This document shows positions 35,241-45,600 of a stretch of DNA of 64,000 bases, in pieces (within the stretch, counting starts at the first letter, position 1; the number at the start of each line of letters is the position of its first letter). The stretch spans positions 248,001 through 312,000 of the forward strand of contig JANQGQ010000018.1 in assembly GCA_028277185.1 (NCBI GenBank). The letters run 5' to 3'. Position numbers and translations under genes: made by a program. The notes under the pieces were generated by a model that saw only the letters and a list, made by a program, of their open reading frames with translations, made no database searches and was not told the DNA's origin. Origin of the DNA: Woeseiaceae bacterium. GTDB lineage: Bacteria; Pseudomonadota; Gammaproteobacteria; Steroidobacterales; Woeseiaceae.

Positions 35241-38200
35241 CTAGAGCTTGCTGAATTCGAGGCGCCAGTGGTCGTCGCCGAGCGACCGATCCTCGGCGTG
35301 AAGCGGCGCCGTCTGGCCCGGCAGCCATTCGGCCGCAAGCGTCTCGCTCATCACGTAGTCGCGATGCCCGGCAAGCGCCTGTTCGATCGCGGGCGAGCCG
35401 GACACGCCGAGAACGATACGATCGGACACTTCGAGACCCGCCTGTTTGCGGGCGTCCTGGATCGACCGAACGACTTCGCGGGCGAGGCCTTCGTTGACGA
35501 GATCCTGATCGAGGGTCGTGTCCAGCGCCGTCAGGAAACCGCCATCCTCGCCGCAGGCGTAGCCCTCGGCGGAGCTGGTTTCGACGAGCACGTCGCCCCC
35601 TTCGAGGCGCAGAGTCTCGCCCTCCACGGCCAGATCGAACGCTTCGCCGCGGGTAACCGCGCCCGCGATCGCGGCGCCGTCGGCATCTGCGAGGGCCGCG
35701 CGGATCGCCGGCAGGAGCTTCCCGTAACGCTTGCCGAGAACGGGCAGATTCGGCTTGATGCGATAGTTCACGAGGCCGGCGTCGCGGGCGATGAACTCGA
35801 TCGCCTTGACGTTGAGTTCTTCCTTGATCTGGTCCTGGTGTTCGTCGAGCGCGCGATGACTTGCATCGTCGGGCGCACGGACCAGAAGGCGCGAAAGCGG
35901 CTGACGGGTGCGGACCCCCGACTGCCCGCGCGCCGCGCGCGCCAGTCCGACGACTTTCTGCACCACGCCGATTGCGTCGAGCAGTTCGTCATCCTGCCAG
36001 GCTGCATCGGGCTCCGGCCAGTCAGCCATGTGCACACTCAACGGAGCGTCGGGATTCACGGTCCGCACGAGATTCTGATACACGTGCTCGGCCAGGAACG
36101 GCACGAACGGCGCCATTAGCTTGTGCACGACGTTCAGGCATTCGTAGAGCGTGAGATACGCCGCCTGCTTGTCGTCGAGATCGGTCGACTTCCAGAAGCG
36201 CCGGCGGTTTCTTCTGACGTACCAGTTGCTCAAGCGGTCGACGAAGGTCTCGATTGCCTCGCCGGCCGCTTTGGCGTCATAGCGTTCCATCGCTTCTGTT
36301 GCCGTAACGACGGTCCGATGGGCAAGCGCAAGCGCCCAGCGATCGATCTCCGGCCGCTCGGCGGCGGCGACGTGCCGCGCGAGATCGACATCGTCGATCC
36401 GGGCATAGAGAACGAAGAAGCCATAGGTGTTCCAGAACGTATTGATGAAGGAACTCGCGACGTCCGCGACGATCTCCACCGATATGCGCTTCGGAACATC
36501 CGGCGACAGGCGTGCGAGGAAATACCATCGCAGCGCGTCGGCGCCGACGGTATCGAACACGTCGTACGGATTGACGATGTTGCCGAGCGACTTCGACATC
36601 TTCTTGCCGTCTTTGTCGACGATCAGGTTCAGGCAGATCACGTTGCGATAGGCGATGCTGTCGGACACGAGGGTCGCGATGGCATGCAGCGTGTAGAACC
36701 AGCCGCGGGTCTGGTCGATCGCCTCGCAAATGAAGTCGGCCGGGAAGTGCTCCCCGAAGGTCTCCCGGTTTTCGAACGGGTAGTGCCACTGTGCATAGGG
36801 CATCGCGCCCGAGTCGAACCAGCAGTCGATGACTTCGGGCACGCGCGTCCAGGTACGCCCGTCCTTTTCGAAGCGGATGTCGTCGACGGCCGGGCGATGC
36901 AGGTCGAGATCGGACAGATCGCGGCCGGTCAGTTCTTCGAGTTCGGCGATGGAACCAATGCAGACATACTCGCCCTGACCGTCCGTCCATACCGGTAGTG
37001 GAGTCCCCCAGAAACGCTCGCGCGAGAGCGCCCAGTCGATATTGTTTTCGAGCCACTTGCCGAAGCGCCCGTCACGGATGTGCTCGGGAACCCAGTTGAT
37101 TTGCCGATTGAGTTCGGTCATGCGATCGCGGAAAGCGGACGTCCTGATGTACCACGCATTCTTCGCGTAGTAGATGATCGGATCGCCCGTCCGCCAGCCG
37201 AAGGGATAGTTGTGGCGATAGCGTTCGTTCCGGAACAGAACGCCCAGTTCCTTGAGGATACGGATCAGCGGCTTGTCGGCGTCCTTGAAGAACATGCCTT
37301 TGACGGGTTCCACCGCGTCGACGAAGTGCCCGTCGAGCCCTACGCCGTGCAGCACCGGCAGACCGTTGGCTTCACCGAGCGCCAGGTCGTCGACACCGTA
37401 GGCTGGCGCCGTGTGCACGATGCCGGTGCCGTCCTCAGTGCTGACGAAGTCGGCCGCGTAGACCCGAAACGCGCCTTCCGCATCGACATCGAGGTAGTCG
37501 AAAAGCCGCCGATAGCGCAGGCCGACGAGCTCGCGGCCGGCAACCGTCTTTTCGACCGTGTGCTCGTGATCGCGAAGGACCTGCTCGCGCAACGCTTCGG
37601 CGACGATCAGGGTTTCGTCGCCGCTACGGCAGTAGCTGTAGTCGATATCCGCGCCGACGGCCAGCGCGACATTCGACGGCAGTGTCCACGGCGTCGTCGT
37701 CCAGACCAAAAACGACGTGTCCGGCACGTCGGCCAGCGTGAAGCGGACCGTAATGGACGGGTCCTCGACCTCCTTGTAGCCGAGCGCGAGTTCGTGTGAA
37801 GAAAGCGTCGCGCCGATCCGTGGATCGTACGGAACGACCTTGTACCCGCGGTAGACGAGGTCCTTGTCCCAGATGGTCTTCAGGAGATGCCAGACGGACT
37901 CGATGAAGCTGTTGTCGAGCGTGTAATACGCGTCGTCGAGGTTGACCCAGAAGCCCATGCGCTCGGTCATCTTCTCCCAGTCGCCGATGTAACGCATTAC
38001 CGACTCCCGGCAGCGCCGCGTGAACTCCGCAATGCCGACCTTCGCTTCGATCTCCTTCTTGTCGAAGATCCCAAGCTCTTTCTCGATCTCGTGCTCAACC
38101 GGCAGGCCGTGCGTGTCCCACCCGGCTTTTCGCGGCACGTAGTAGCCCCGCATCGTGCGATAGCGCGGGAACGCATCCTTGAAGCTGCGCGCGAGCACGT

Positions 38201-38375
38201 GATGGATGCCGGGCCTGCCGTTCGCCGTGGGCGGACCCTCATTGAAACTGAAGTGCGGCCCACCCTCGCGGTTGGCGAGCGTCCTCGCAAAGACGTCGTG
38301 TTCGCGCCAGAACGCGAGAATGTCCTGCTCCAGGGACGGACCGTCGTAGCGTCCCGATACTTCGTCGAATTTCAC
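35241..38375 (-). CDS. ileS: isoleucyl-tRNA synthetase, eukaryote-like type (IleS2)
   Basis: Class I synthetase (1044 aa) that charges tRNA-Ile. The signature region reads GPPTANGRPGIHHVLA (HIGH-equivalent HHVL), and KMSKS is intact in DGKKMSKSLGN. The editing and anticodon modules follow, with SNWYVRRNRRRFW and the C-terminal extension typical of the eukaryote-like, mupirocin-tolerant IleRS group. I chose GTG 38375 (first residues KFDEVSGRYDG, where family similarity begins); the open frame continues 26 codons into the T-box leader, but is untranslated there. It is preceded by a T-box riboswitch. Confidence 0.94.
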   Translation of the reverse strand: MKFDEVSGRYDGPSLEQDILAFWREHDVFARTLANREGGPHFSFNEGPPTANGRPGIHHVLARSFKDAFPRYRTMRGYYVPRKAGWDTHGLPVEHEIEKELGIFDKKEIEAKVGIAEFTRRCRESVMRYIGDWEKMTERMGFWVNLDDAYYTLDNSFIESVWHLLKTIWDKDLVYRGYKVVPYDPRIGATLSSHELALGYKEVEDPSITVRFTLADVPDTSFLVWTTTPWTLPSNVALAVGADIDYSYCRSGDETLIVAEALREQVLRDHEHTVEKTVAGRELVGLRYRRLFDYLDVDAEGAFRVYAADFVSTEDGTGIVHTAPAYGVDDLALGEANGLPVLHGVGLDGHFVDAVEPVKGMFFKDADKPLIRILKELGVLFRNERYRHNYPFGWRTGDPIIYYAKNAWYIRTSAFRDRMTELNRQINWVPEHIRDGRFGKWLENNIDWALSRERFWGTPLPVWTDGQGEYVCIGSIAELEELTGRDLSDLDLHRPAVDDIRFEKDGRTWTRVPEVIDCWFDSGAMPYAQWHYPFENRETFGEHFPADFICEAIDQTRGWFYTLHAIATLVSDSIAYRNVICLNLIVDKDGKKMSKSLGNIVNPYDVFDTVGADALRWYFLARLSPDVPKRISVEIVADVASSFINTFWNTYGFFVLYARIDDVDLARHVAAAERPEIDRWALALAHRTVVTATEAMERYDAKAAGEAIETFVDRLSNWYVRRNRRRFWKSTDLDDKQAAYLTLYECLNVVHKLMAPFVPFLAEHVYQNLVRTVNPDAPLSVHMADWPEPDAAWQDDELLDAIGVVQKVVGLARAARGQSGVRTRQPLSRLLVRAPDDASHRALDEHQDQIKEELNVKAIEFIARDAGLVNYRIKPNLPVLGKRYGKLLPAIRAALADADGAAIAGAVTRGEAFDLAVEGETLRLEGGDVLVETSSAEGYACGEDGGFLTALDTTLDQDLVNEGLAREVVRSIQDARKQAGLEVSDRIVLGVSGSPAIEQALAGHRDYVMSETLAAEWLPGQTAPLHAEDRSLGDDHWRLEFSKL

Positions 38376-38398
38376 TGCCTTGTCGCCTGCTCCAAAAA

Positions 38399-38640
38399 CC
38401 AAAACGCCCCGGACGCATCGTTGCGTCCGGGGCGAGGATTCTCGCGGTACCACCCGGTTTCAGCCTGCCCTCACGGACAGACCCTTTGCGGCTTGGTCGC
38501 CCAAGCGCCGGGGCCTTTGTCGGCGGCCCGCCCGGCTGAGCCTACCGGGCTCAACAAAGCCGTTCGGTCAGCGACTCGGGGGTGATATTCGGCGGGATCG
38601 GGCCGGAGCTCTCACCATCCTCCGGTCGCTGAAATTGCCC
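38399..38640 (-). promoter_or_regulatory. T-box riboswitch (isoleucine) of ileS
   Basis: On the minus strand the leader has a Stem I closed by TCAGCGA (38632-38626) and TCGCTGA (38574-38568), a distal loop GGTGAGA, and a specifier region GAATATCACC with ATC (Ile) at 38586-38584. The T-box itself, GGGTGGTACCGCGAG, is at 38455-38441. It is followed by a 13-bp GC-rich terminator hairpin (38434-38405) and TTTT. Uncharged tRNA-Ile would favour the antiterminator and allow ileS transcription. Confidence 0.92.
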
Positions 38641-38730
38641 GACGGTCCGCGTACTCGTCCCCGTCTCCGTCTTGAGCCGGAAAGTAACGGAAAAGCCCCA
38701 CGAGGGCAATTGCGCGGGCGTAATACGGCG

Positions 38731-39453
38731 TCAGTGCAAAGCCGGCGACGTCGGGGCGTCGGTACCCTCGCCGAACATGGCCCGGTCGAACGCACCGACG
38801 AGCGTATCGGTCGACTGGGCGCCGACGACCAGCAGGCGCCGGTTGAGCAACACGCCGGGCACGCCGGTGAGCCCGCTTGCCCGCACCTCCGCTTCGCGCT
38901 TCTGAACGAACTCGCGCGTCGAGGTGTCCGCGAGGGATGCAAGCAGCCGCTCCGTGCTGATGCCGTGGCGTACGGCGATCCGACTAAGTACGTCCGTGTC
39001 GCCGATATCGAGCCCGCGAACGAAGTAGGCCTCGAAGAGCGACTCGGCGAGCGGCGTCTGATCGATCCCGTCGAGAGCCGCGATGTACATGAGCTGGTGG
39101 GCCGCCGTCGTGTTGGGCACGCGCTCGATCCGGTCGAAGTCGAAGTCGATACCCGCATCCCGGCCGTCGGCGATCAGCTTGTCCAGCACCGGCTGAACTT
39201 TGGCGCGACTGCCGAAGCGGCTGTCGATGTAGGAGTCGAACGGCGTGCCGCCGGCGGGCAGATCCGGATTGAGCTGAAACGGGTACCAGGCGACTTCCGA
39301 CGGACCGCCGACGGCGTCGAGCGCCGTGTCGAGATGGCGCTTTCCGATGTAGCTGAAAGGACACACGAAATCGGCGACGACCTCGACGCGCAGCGCCGCC
39401 GCGGGCGTCAGCCGATCCTCGGCGTTCGGGGCGTTGTAAAGAAACTGGCTCAT
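38731..39453 (-). CDS. DsbA-family FrnE-like oxidoreductase
   Basis: A 240-aa protein of the FrnE / 2-hydroxychromene-2-carboxylate isomerase group in the DsbA superfamily. The active-site region reads CPFSYIGKRHLD: the usual CxxC is reduced to CxxS, so it cannot act as an ordinary dithiol oxidase. Also present are LPAGGTPFDSYI, an RIAVRHGI helix and ASGLTGVPGVLLNRR (cis-Pro loop). No signal peptide, so cytoplasmic. ATG 39453 is preceded by GAGGAG; the open frame extends 18 codons further but without a ribosome site. Confidence 0.85.
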   Translation of the reverse strand: MSQFLYNAPNAEDRLTPAAALRVEVVADFVCPFSYIGKRHLDTALDAVGGPSEVAWYPFQLNPDLPAGGTPFDSYIDSRFGSRAKVQPVLDKLIADGRDAGIDFDFDRIERVPNTTAAHQLMYIAALDGIDQTPLAESLFEAYFVRGLDIGDTDVLSRIAVRHGISTERLLASLADTSTREFVQKREAEVRASGLTGVPGVLLNRRLLVVGAQSTDTLVGAFDRAMFGEGTDAPTSPALH

Positions 39454-39762
39454 CGTGTCACTCCTCGCGGTTAATGCACGAAATGCGGCCTTTCGCCGGC
39501 TTATCAAGGTCGCCTCACGGTCGCCTCACGGTCGCCGATAGCCCCTTAACCGGGCCTGAACGAAGCGGCAACAGCGTTAATAGCTTGGACTGCTTGAGGA
39601 CAGCGAAGTTGAGGGAACTTTCCATGGAGCGCCTGCCGCCGGCCGACGGCGGCCGAAGGTTGCGTAACATTTTGTTCCCGGGCTCCTCTGCGCCTGCCGG
39701 ATCGTGCAATATTTGCGGGACTTTCGCGGTCTGAATAGTGGAACCGTAGCGAGGATTGCAAG
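39454..39762. other. divergent intergenic region between frnE-like gene and msrP
   Basis: 309 bp holding the promoters of two divergent genes. It contains an 11-bp tandem duplication around 39511-39535 (GTCGCCTCACG twice). No open frame or RNA fold of note was seen, and I identified no convincing promoter hexamers. Confidence 0.4.
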
Positions 39763-40722
39763 GTGCTGATCAGAAAACCCGCCGACATCCGGCCGTCGGA
39801 GATTACGAGCAAGTCGAACTATGTTAACCGCCGCAGCTTCATTAAAGCCGGTCTGGCGGCCGGCGGCGGACTCATCGCCTCGCCGGGACTGAGCGCCGTG
39901 CTGCCGAGGGAACCGCGCGCGAAGCTTGACGATATCTCGCCGAGCCCCTTCAGCACCGACGAAACGCCGACCAGCTACGAAGATATAACGACCTATAACA
40001 ATTTCTACGAGTTCGGCACCGGCAAGGACGATCCGCATCGCAATGCGCGCGATTTCGAGCCGTGGCCATGGACGCTCGAGGTCGAGGGACACGCCGACAA
40101 GACCGGCGCTTTTCATCTCGAGGACTTCGTCAAACCCTATGCGCTCGAGGAACGGATCTACCGGATGCGCTGCGTCGAAGCCTGGTCCATGGTAATACCG
40201 TGGGTAGGCATTCCGCTGGCCGACGTCATCAAAACCCTGCAACCGACGTCGAAGGCGAAGTACGTCGCGTTCCGGACGCTGCACGACCCGAAGCGCATGC
40301 CGGGCCAGCGGCGGCGGGTACTGGACTGGCCGTACCGTGAAGGACTGACGATCGCCGAGGCGATGCACCCGCTGACTATCCTCGCGGTCGGCGTCTACGA
40401 CGAGGTTATGCCCAACCAGAACGGTGCGCCGATACGGCTCGTCGTTCCCTGGAAATACGGATTCAAAGGCATCAAAAGCATCGTCGGCATCCGCTTCACC
40501 GAAAGGATGCCGAGGACGAGCTGGAACATGTCGGCGCCGCACGAGTACGGTTTCTACGCGAACGTCAACCCGAACGTGGACCATCCGCGTTGGTCGCAGG
40601 CGCGGGAACGGCGCATCGGATCGGGCCTGTTCGCCAGTCGCCAGCCGACTCTGATGTTCAACGGTTATGCGGAGCAGGTGGCCAGCCTCTACGAGGGCCT
40701 CGACCTCGTGCGCAACTACTGA
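39763..40722 (+). CDS. msrP: protein-methionine-sulfoxide reductase catalytic subunit MsrP
   Basis: MsrP (YedY, 319 aa), a molybdopterin enzyme that repairs oxidised methionines in periplasmic proteins. It has the Tat signal [15 protein letters not shown] and the sulfite-oxidase fold: Mo-ligand Cys in [15 protein letters not shown], plus [26 protein letters not shown]. The family N-terminus ([14 protein letters not shown]) fixes the GTG start at 39763. It is followed after 9 nt by msrQ. Confidence 0.96.
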   Translation: MLIRKPADIRPSEITSKSNYVNRRSFIKAGLAAGGGLIASPGLSAVLPREPRAKLDDISPSPFSTDETPTSYEDITTYNNFYEFGTGKDDPHRNARDFEPWPWTLEVEGHADKTGAFHLEDFVKPYALEERIYRMRCVEAWSMVIPWVGIPLADVIKTLQPTSKAKYVAFRTLHDPKRMPGQRRRVLDWPYREGLTIAEAMHPLTILAVGVYDEVMPNQNGAPIRLVVPWKYGFKGIKSIVGIRFTERMPRTSWNMSAPHEYGFYANVNPNVDHPRWSQARERRIGSGLFASRQPTLMFNGYAEQVASLYEGLDLVRNY

Positions 40723-40731
40723 GCGTCCGGC

Positions 40732-41379
40732 GTGACGACGATCCAGCGAGTCCGCTATATCGGCAAACCGCTAGTCTTCGCGGTATGCCTCGTTCCCGCG
40801 TTTCTCGTCGTGGGCGACCTGTTCGGGATCACGGGTACGCTGGGAGCGAATCCGGTCGAGGAAATCCTCGACCGCTTCGGCAACTGGGGCCTGCGCTTCA
40901 TGATGATCGCGCTCGCGGTCACCCCTCTCAGAGTCCTGACCGGATACAACTGGATCGGCGGTTTCCGGCGCATGCTCGGCCTGTTTGCCGCCTTTTACGT
41001 CTTCATGCACTTCCTGGTCTGGCTTGTCCTCGATCAGGGAATCTATCTGCCCGGCATCCTCGAGGACATCGTCGAGCGGCCGTTCATCACGATCGGGATG
41101 ATTGCCCTGCTGCTGCTGGGTGCGATGGCAGCCACGTCGACCGCGGGAATGCGCCGCCGCCTGGGACGGCAGTGGCAGCGCCTGCACTATGGCGCCTACG
41201 TGGCCGCCATACTCGGGGTCTGGCACTACTGGTGGCAGGTCAAAGCCGACATACTGGAGCCCGCGATCTACGCCGCGATACTTGCGCTCCTTCTCGGCTT
41301 CAGGCTCTGGAAGAAGCTCACGCGGCGCTCGCTTCCTATGCGAAGATCGGCAGTACCTGCTGCGCAAACGGGAAGTTAG
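40732..41379 (+). CDS. msrQ: MsrQ heme-binding membrane subunit
   Basis: MsrQ (YedZ, 215 aa), the ferric-reductase-like membrane partner that feeds electrons to MsrP. Five or six helices with the heme-ligand His residues: MHFLVWLVLDQ, LHYGAYVAAILGVWHYWWQVK. The GTG start lies in the msrP-msrQ gap. Its 3' end overlaps the convergent DUF1501 gene by 44 bp. Confidence 0.94.
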   Translation: MTTIQRVRYIGKPLVFAVCLVPAFLVVGDLFGITGTLGANPVEEILDRFGNWGLRFMMIALAVTPLRVLTGYNWIGGFRRMLGLFAAFYVFMHFLVWLVLDQGIYLPGILEDIVERPFITIGMIALLLLGAMAATSTAGMRRRLGRQWQRLHYGAYVAAILGVWHYWWQVKADILEPAIYAAILALLLGFRLWKKLTRRSLPMRRSAVPAAQTGS

Positions 41380-42658
41380 ACGTCACTCCCGGATTCTGAT
41401 CGATCCCTGCGAGGCTTCGAAGCGCCTGGTGCATGTACTCCGGTGTCAACTCGACGCCGTTGTCGTCGAACGCCAGCGTAGCGGCGTTCAGTCGCCTCGA
41501 GCGCTGCACGTCGTCGGTGCCACCGACGACGCGATCGCCGTCGAAGTAGGTCGAAGAACCCCAGACCATCATGCTTGTATGCGCCCAGTGATCCTTGCCG
41601 TTGTCGTTGTTGTAGCGATTCGTGCGCGCGAAGTCTGACGCCATGACGATAATCAAGCGATCGCCGATGCCGCGCTGATTGGCATCGCTGATGATGTTGT
41701 CGATGCCCGCCAGGTAGTCCATGAGCCGCGGGTAGTGACGGTTGTCGTGATCGTTGTGCGTATCGAAACCGCCCATGCGGATCTGCGCGGTTGCTGCAGC
41801 ACCGGACTCGAACGCGGCGAACGCGGTTTGCGCGGCATCGAAGAGGCTGCGTGCCCGGCTGCGCGAATCGACGTAGCTGTTCGGGTTCGACGTGCCGTTC
41901 AACCCGTCCACAAAATCACGCAGCGCGGCAACATCGCGATTACGCGCCGCATCGTGCTCCGCCAGCGCGTCGGTCAGCCTCTGCAGGCGCTGCTCGTTGA
42001 GCTGGCGCTGCCGGCGTGCCGAGGCAGCCTGGTCGATCAGCAGGCGAGCTCCGTCGCTATGGTACTGACCGGTCTGGAAGACGTTGCTGCGATTCGGGAA
42101 CGCGATCTCCCTGACCGCGTTCAGATCGCCGCCGTTGAGCAGTGTGCGGGGCACGATACCGTTGGTCTTGCTGCTCTCGGAACTCGAACTCGCCACCATG
42201 GGCAGCGCAAGGTCACCCGCGTTTTCCGACGCGATCAGCGCACCGATACTCGGGTAGTCGAGGGCGCGTGAACCGGTCCAGCTTGCGGTACGTCCGACCT
42301 GGTGCGAGTTGGTGCCGTGGTTGATCCCGTTGACGACGACGAGCCGCTGGTAGTGAGCTTCGAAGAAGTCCTGATTGCTGAACAGCGTCGAGCTGGCAAA
42401 CGAATCGGGCGGCGGCGCGTAGCGGATGTTGCCGATTTGTCGGATGTCGCCCTGATCGTAGTTGTTGATGTCGCCGTTGGGCCCGAGCCCGGAGCCCTTG
42501 GGATCGCAAAAACTCGTCGGGTCCCAGCCACCGTCGGCTTCGATGAACAGCCAGTATGGGCCGCTGTAGGCCTGCTGTGCCATCGCGAGCCGGGTACCGC
42601 CGCAAAGCAGCATGCCGCCCGCGGTCACCGTCATGCGCATAAAGTCACGTCGTTTCAT
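41336..42658 (-). CDS. DUF1501 domain protein with Tat signal
   Basis: A 440-aa protein with a Tat-type leader (KRRDFMRMTVTAGGMLLCGG) and the DUF1501 core, alkaline-phosphatase-superfamily-like: ADGGWDPTSFCDP, GINHGTNSHQVGRTASWTG, MGGFDTHNDHDNRHYPRLMDYL and VMASDFARTNRYN. The metal-binding Asp/His residues of that fold seem present. It is 15 nt downstream of the large HYR/cytochrome gene and surely co-transcribed; the pair is usual for this family. The substrate is unknown. Confidence 0.85.
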   Translation of the reverse strand: MKRRDFMRMTVTAGGMLLCGGTRLAMAQQAYSGPYWLFIEADGGWDPTSFCDPKGSGLGPNGDINNYDQGDIRQIGNIRYAPPPDSFASSTLFSNQDFFEAHYQRLVVVNGINHGTNSHQVGRTASWTGSRALDYPSIGALIASENAGDLALPMVASSSSESSKTNGIVPRTLLNGGDLNAVREIAFPNRSNVFQTGQYHSDGARLLIDQAASARRQRQLNEQRLQRLTDALAEHDAARNRDVAALRDFVDGLNGTSNPNSYVDSRSRARSLFDAAQTAFAAFESGAAATAQIRMGGFDTHNDHDNRHYPRLMDYLAGIDNIISDANQRGIGDRLIIVMASDFARTNRYNNDNGKDHWAHTSMMVWGSSTYFDGDRVVGGTDDVQRSRRLNAATLAFDDNGVELTPEYMHQALRSLAGIDQNPGVTSNFPFAQQVLPIFA

Positions 42659-42673
42659 GCTGATTCTCCGGCT

Positions 42674-45600
42674 TTACTGGTACAGGAAGCGGTAGTCGGA
42701 CAACAGGTAGGTCACGACCGCCATCCATGGGAGCACTGTCTGGTTGCCGTCGCTCGACTGGCCGTTGCTGCGGCAGTCGCTGGGAATGGAGGTTTCACCC
42801 AATGCGCGCGCGTCGAGGAACAACTGGTACGTCGCATCGACCTCAGCCGAATCGCTTGCCAGATCCTCCCCGAGGAGATGCCGGTGCAGGAACACGATGT
42901 TGTCGCGAATCGCTGCCTCGCCCGCGGGCGGCACCGTCGTCTCGTCGACGCTGGGGAACAGCGGCCCGTCGTTGTACAGATCGTCGGCTACTCTGTCGCA
43001 GGCGACCTGATTCGCGATGCGCTCCTGAATGCCGTCGATGAGCGAGTTCGGGGACGTGGTACGGAGGATTACCTCATCGGAGTCGATGCCGCCGTACAGC
43101 ATGTAGTGGCGTCCCGTCAGGCCGCTGTTCGAGTTTGGCCCGCGCCACTCGTAGCTGCCGCCGGTCACCGCTGAGATCTTGCGGGCAAGCTCCTCCGGCG
43201 TTAAGAGCCGGCCCGTCCCCACGTCCGCGTAGCTTGCCGGGTTCTCCGTCGGCGCGAGATTCCGCGCCCGGAAGAAGTCGCTGAGCACGATGTCCTTGAC
43301 GAGTGCCTTGAAGTTGTAGTTCGAGCCCACGAATCGGGTTTTCGTGTCATTGACGAAGGCAGTACCGGCCGGGCTCGACGGAGCGATTCCGGTGAGCGAA
43401 CCGAAAACCGTGCGGACGGTTTTGTCCGCGAAGCGGTCGTCGGCGGCGAGTCTGCTGCCGAGGAAAACCAGCGGGTTGAACTCATTGGCTGACGGCAGTT
43501 CGTCCGCCGGGTCCATAGAGTAACCCGCCGTCACCATGCGGGGCACACCGCCGGTCGTCCGCGTGTGCTGGTAGACATTGTCATCGTCGTACTCGCCGTC
43601 GTTGTCGCGCATCGTGAACAGTCCGGCCACCGGATCCATGACGTCGTGGCAGACGGTGCACTGCGGGTCCTCGTAGGTCGGCACGTCGCCGATCACGTTG
43701 TCGAGATCGAGACCGTCGCGTGCCGCAAGTCCCTCGATGTCGATGCCGAGGAAATAGTAGAAGACGAAGCGCGCGCGCCGCCGGTTGACGTTCGTGTTGG
43801 TGGACGGATAGCGGGCAAGGAATGCATGTGTGCTGATAACGCCCGCCAGCGGTACGACGTCGCCGCTCTGCTGGACGAGACCCTGGGCAGGACGGAACTC
43901 GTTCGGATCGTGATTGCCGATGTTCTCGGTCGCGCTGAAGGGGAAGCCCGGATCGCCTGCGTTCGTGCCCAGAATATCGGCGGAGTACGGGTTCACCATG
44001 ACGTAGTCCGCGGTGAGGATCTCGGTAAACGGTCGATCGTTGCGGATCACATATTTGACGAGCTCGATTGGCGCGCGCGCCATGCCGAAGTTGGCGTTCT
44101 CGCGCAGGTCGTTGCGCAAGTTGTTGCCGGTCGGGAAACCCTCGAAATAGTCGCGATTCGGAAACGCATCGACGTCGAAGTTATTACTCACGGTGCCCCG
44201 GTCGTCGGCATCGCGGTCCGTCAGAAGCAGATCGTTGTACATCTCGGTAACGCGTTCGTAGAACGCGTCTTCGGCAAGCAGTCCGTCGATCACGGCCCCA
44301 AGCGCCTGGTCGATCGCCGCCTGGTCCGTGCCGGCTGCGGCCACGAGATTCGCTTCGTCCACGGTCGGGACACGGCTGCCCAGCGCTGCCACGATTTTGT
44401 AGAGTTGCTCGTAACCCGAGCCGAGTTCGACCCTCTCTGCCGTGCTGCTTTGGGGGACGCAGGCCTGAGCCCGCCCAACGAAGTCCGCGAAAGTCTGATA
44501 GTCGGGATCGTTCGCGGCATCGGGAAAGCGGTTGCCGCCGGCGTGCCCCGCGAGGCCGAGCGCCTTGGCCAGGACGAGCGACTGGCCGTTCGAGTCGATG
44601 TTCGCCACGGTTCGGAAGACTTCGAAGTCGTCGGCCGTAGGCGGATTGTTGCGGAACTCGAAACCGTTCGGCGTAGCGAGCGGAGCCGTTCCCACATGAC
44701 AGCTTTCGCAGGTCTGTGGGTTAGCCTGATTCATGATCGGAAACGCGACCGTTTGGAAGTCGCCGACGAGGTCCGAACAGATTTCCGCGACGAAGGCCGT
44801 AACGGTGACGACCTGGACGCCGGTTGCGGTGTTACCGCTGGCATCCGTCGCAGTCCAGGTGACGGTTGTGTTGCCGACCGGATATCCGCCGGCCGGTGCG
44901 TCGTTCGACACGACCGGGGTCGGGTCTGCAAGGTCGGTCGCAGTCGCCGCACCGATATCGACGTCAGTATTGCCAAGGCCTGCGCCCTGGGAGGCCGTGA
45001 CGTTGCCGGGCACGGTCAGCGACGGTGCCGTCGTGTCGGTGACGTTCACGCGCTGCTGTGCGGTGGCTGTCGCCATGGCAGCGTCGGTCGCTGTCCAGGT
45101 GACCTGCGTCTGTCCGACCGGGAACCCGTTCGCCGGGGCGTCATTCGCGATCGTCACCGGTGCCGTGCCGCCGGTAACCATCGCCGCACCGAGCGTCACG
45201 GCAGACAAGGCCGCTGACGCCTCGACCGTCACGTCAGCGGGCGCCGTGACCGTCAGAGGACCGCCGCCCGACGGCTGGGCAACCGTGATCATTTGAACGG
45301 CCGTGGCGACGTTGCCGCTTGCGTCCGTAGCGGTCCAGGTCACTGCCGTACTGCCGAGCGGAAAGCCCGCCGCCGGCATGTCATTGCTCAGGTTTGGCGA
45401 CGTATCCACGAGATCGGTCGCCGTCGCGGCGCCAATGTCGACGCTGGTGAGCGCGCCGGTTGTCTCGACCTGAAGGTCGGCCGGTTTGTCGATGGTCGGC
45501 GGCGTCGTGTCGCCCACGCTCACGGTCTGCGCCGCGCTGGCCTGAGCGTTCGTGCCGTCGGTCACCGTCCATGTTACGACGGTGTCGCCAAGCAGAAAGC

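Noticed and set aside
35861..36154. Plus-strand frames within ileS and similar frames opposite groEL (for example 58595-59926)
   Set aside because: Mirror frames of well-identified genes.
38401..39474. Plus-strand frame across the T-box leader and the FrnE-like gene
   Set aside because: Opposite strand of a clear regulatory RNA and a clear gene; low-complexity composition.
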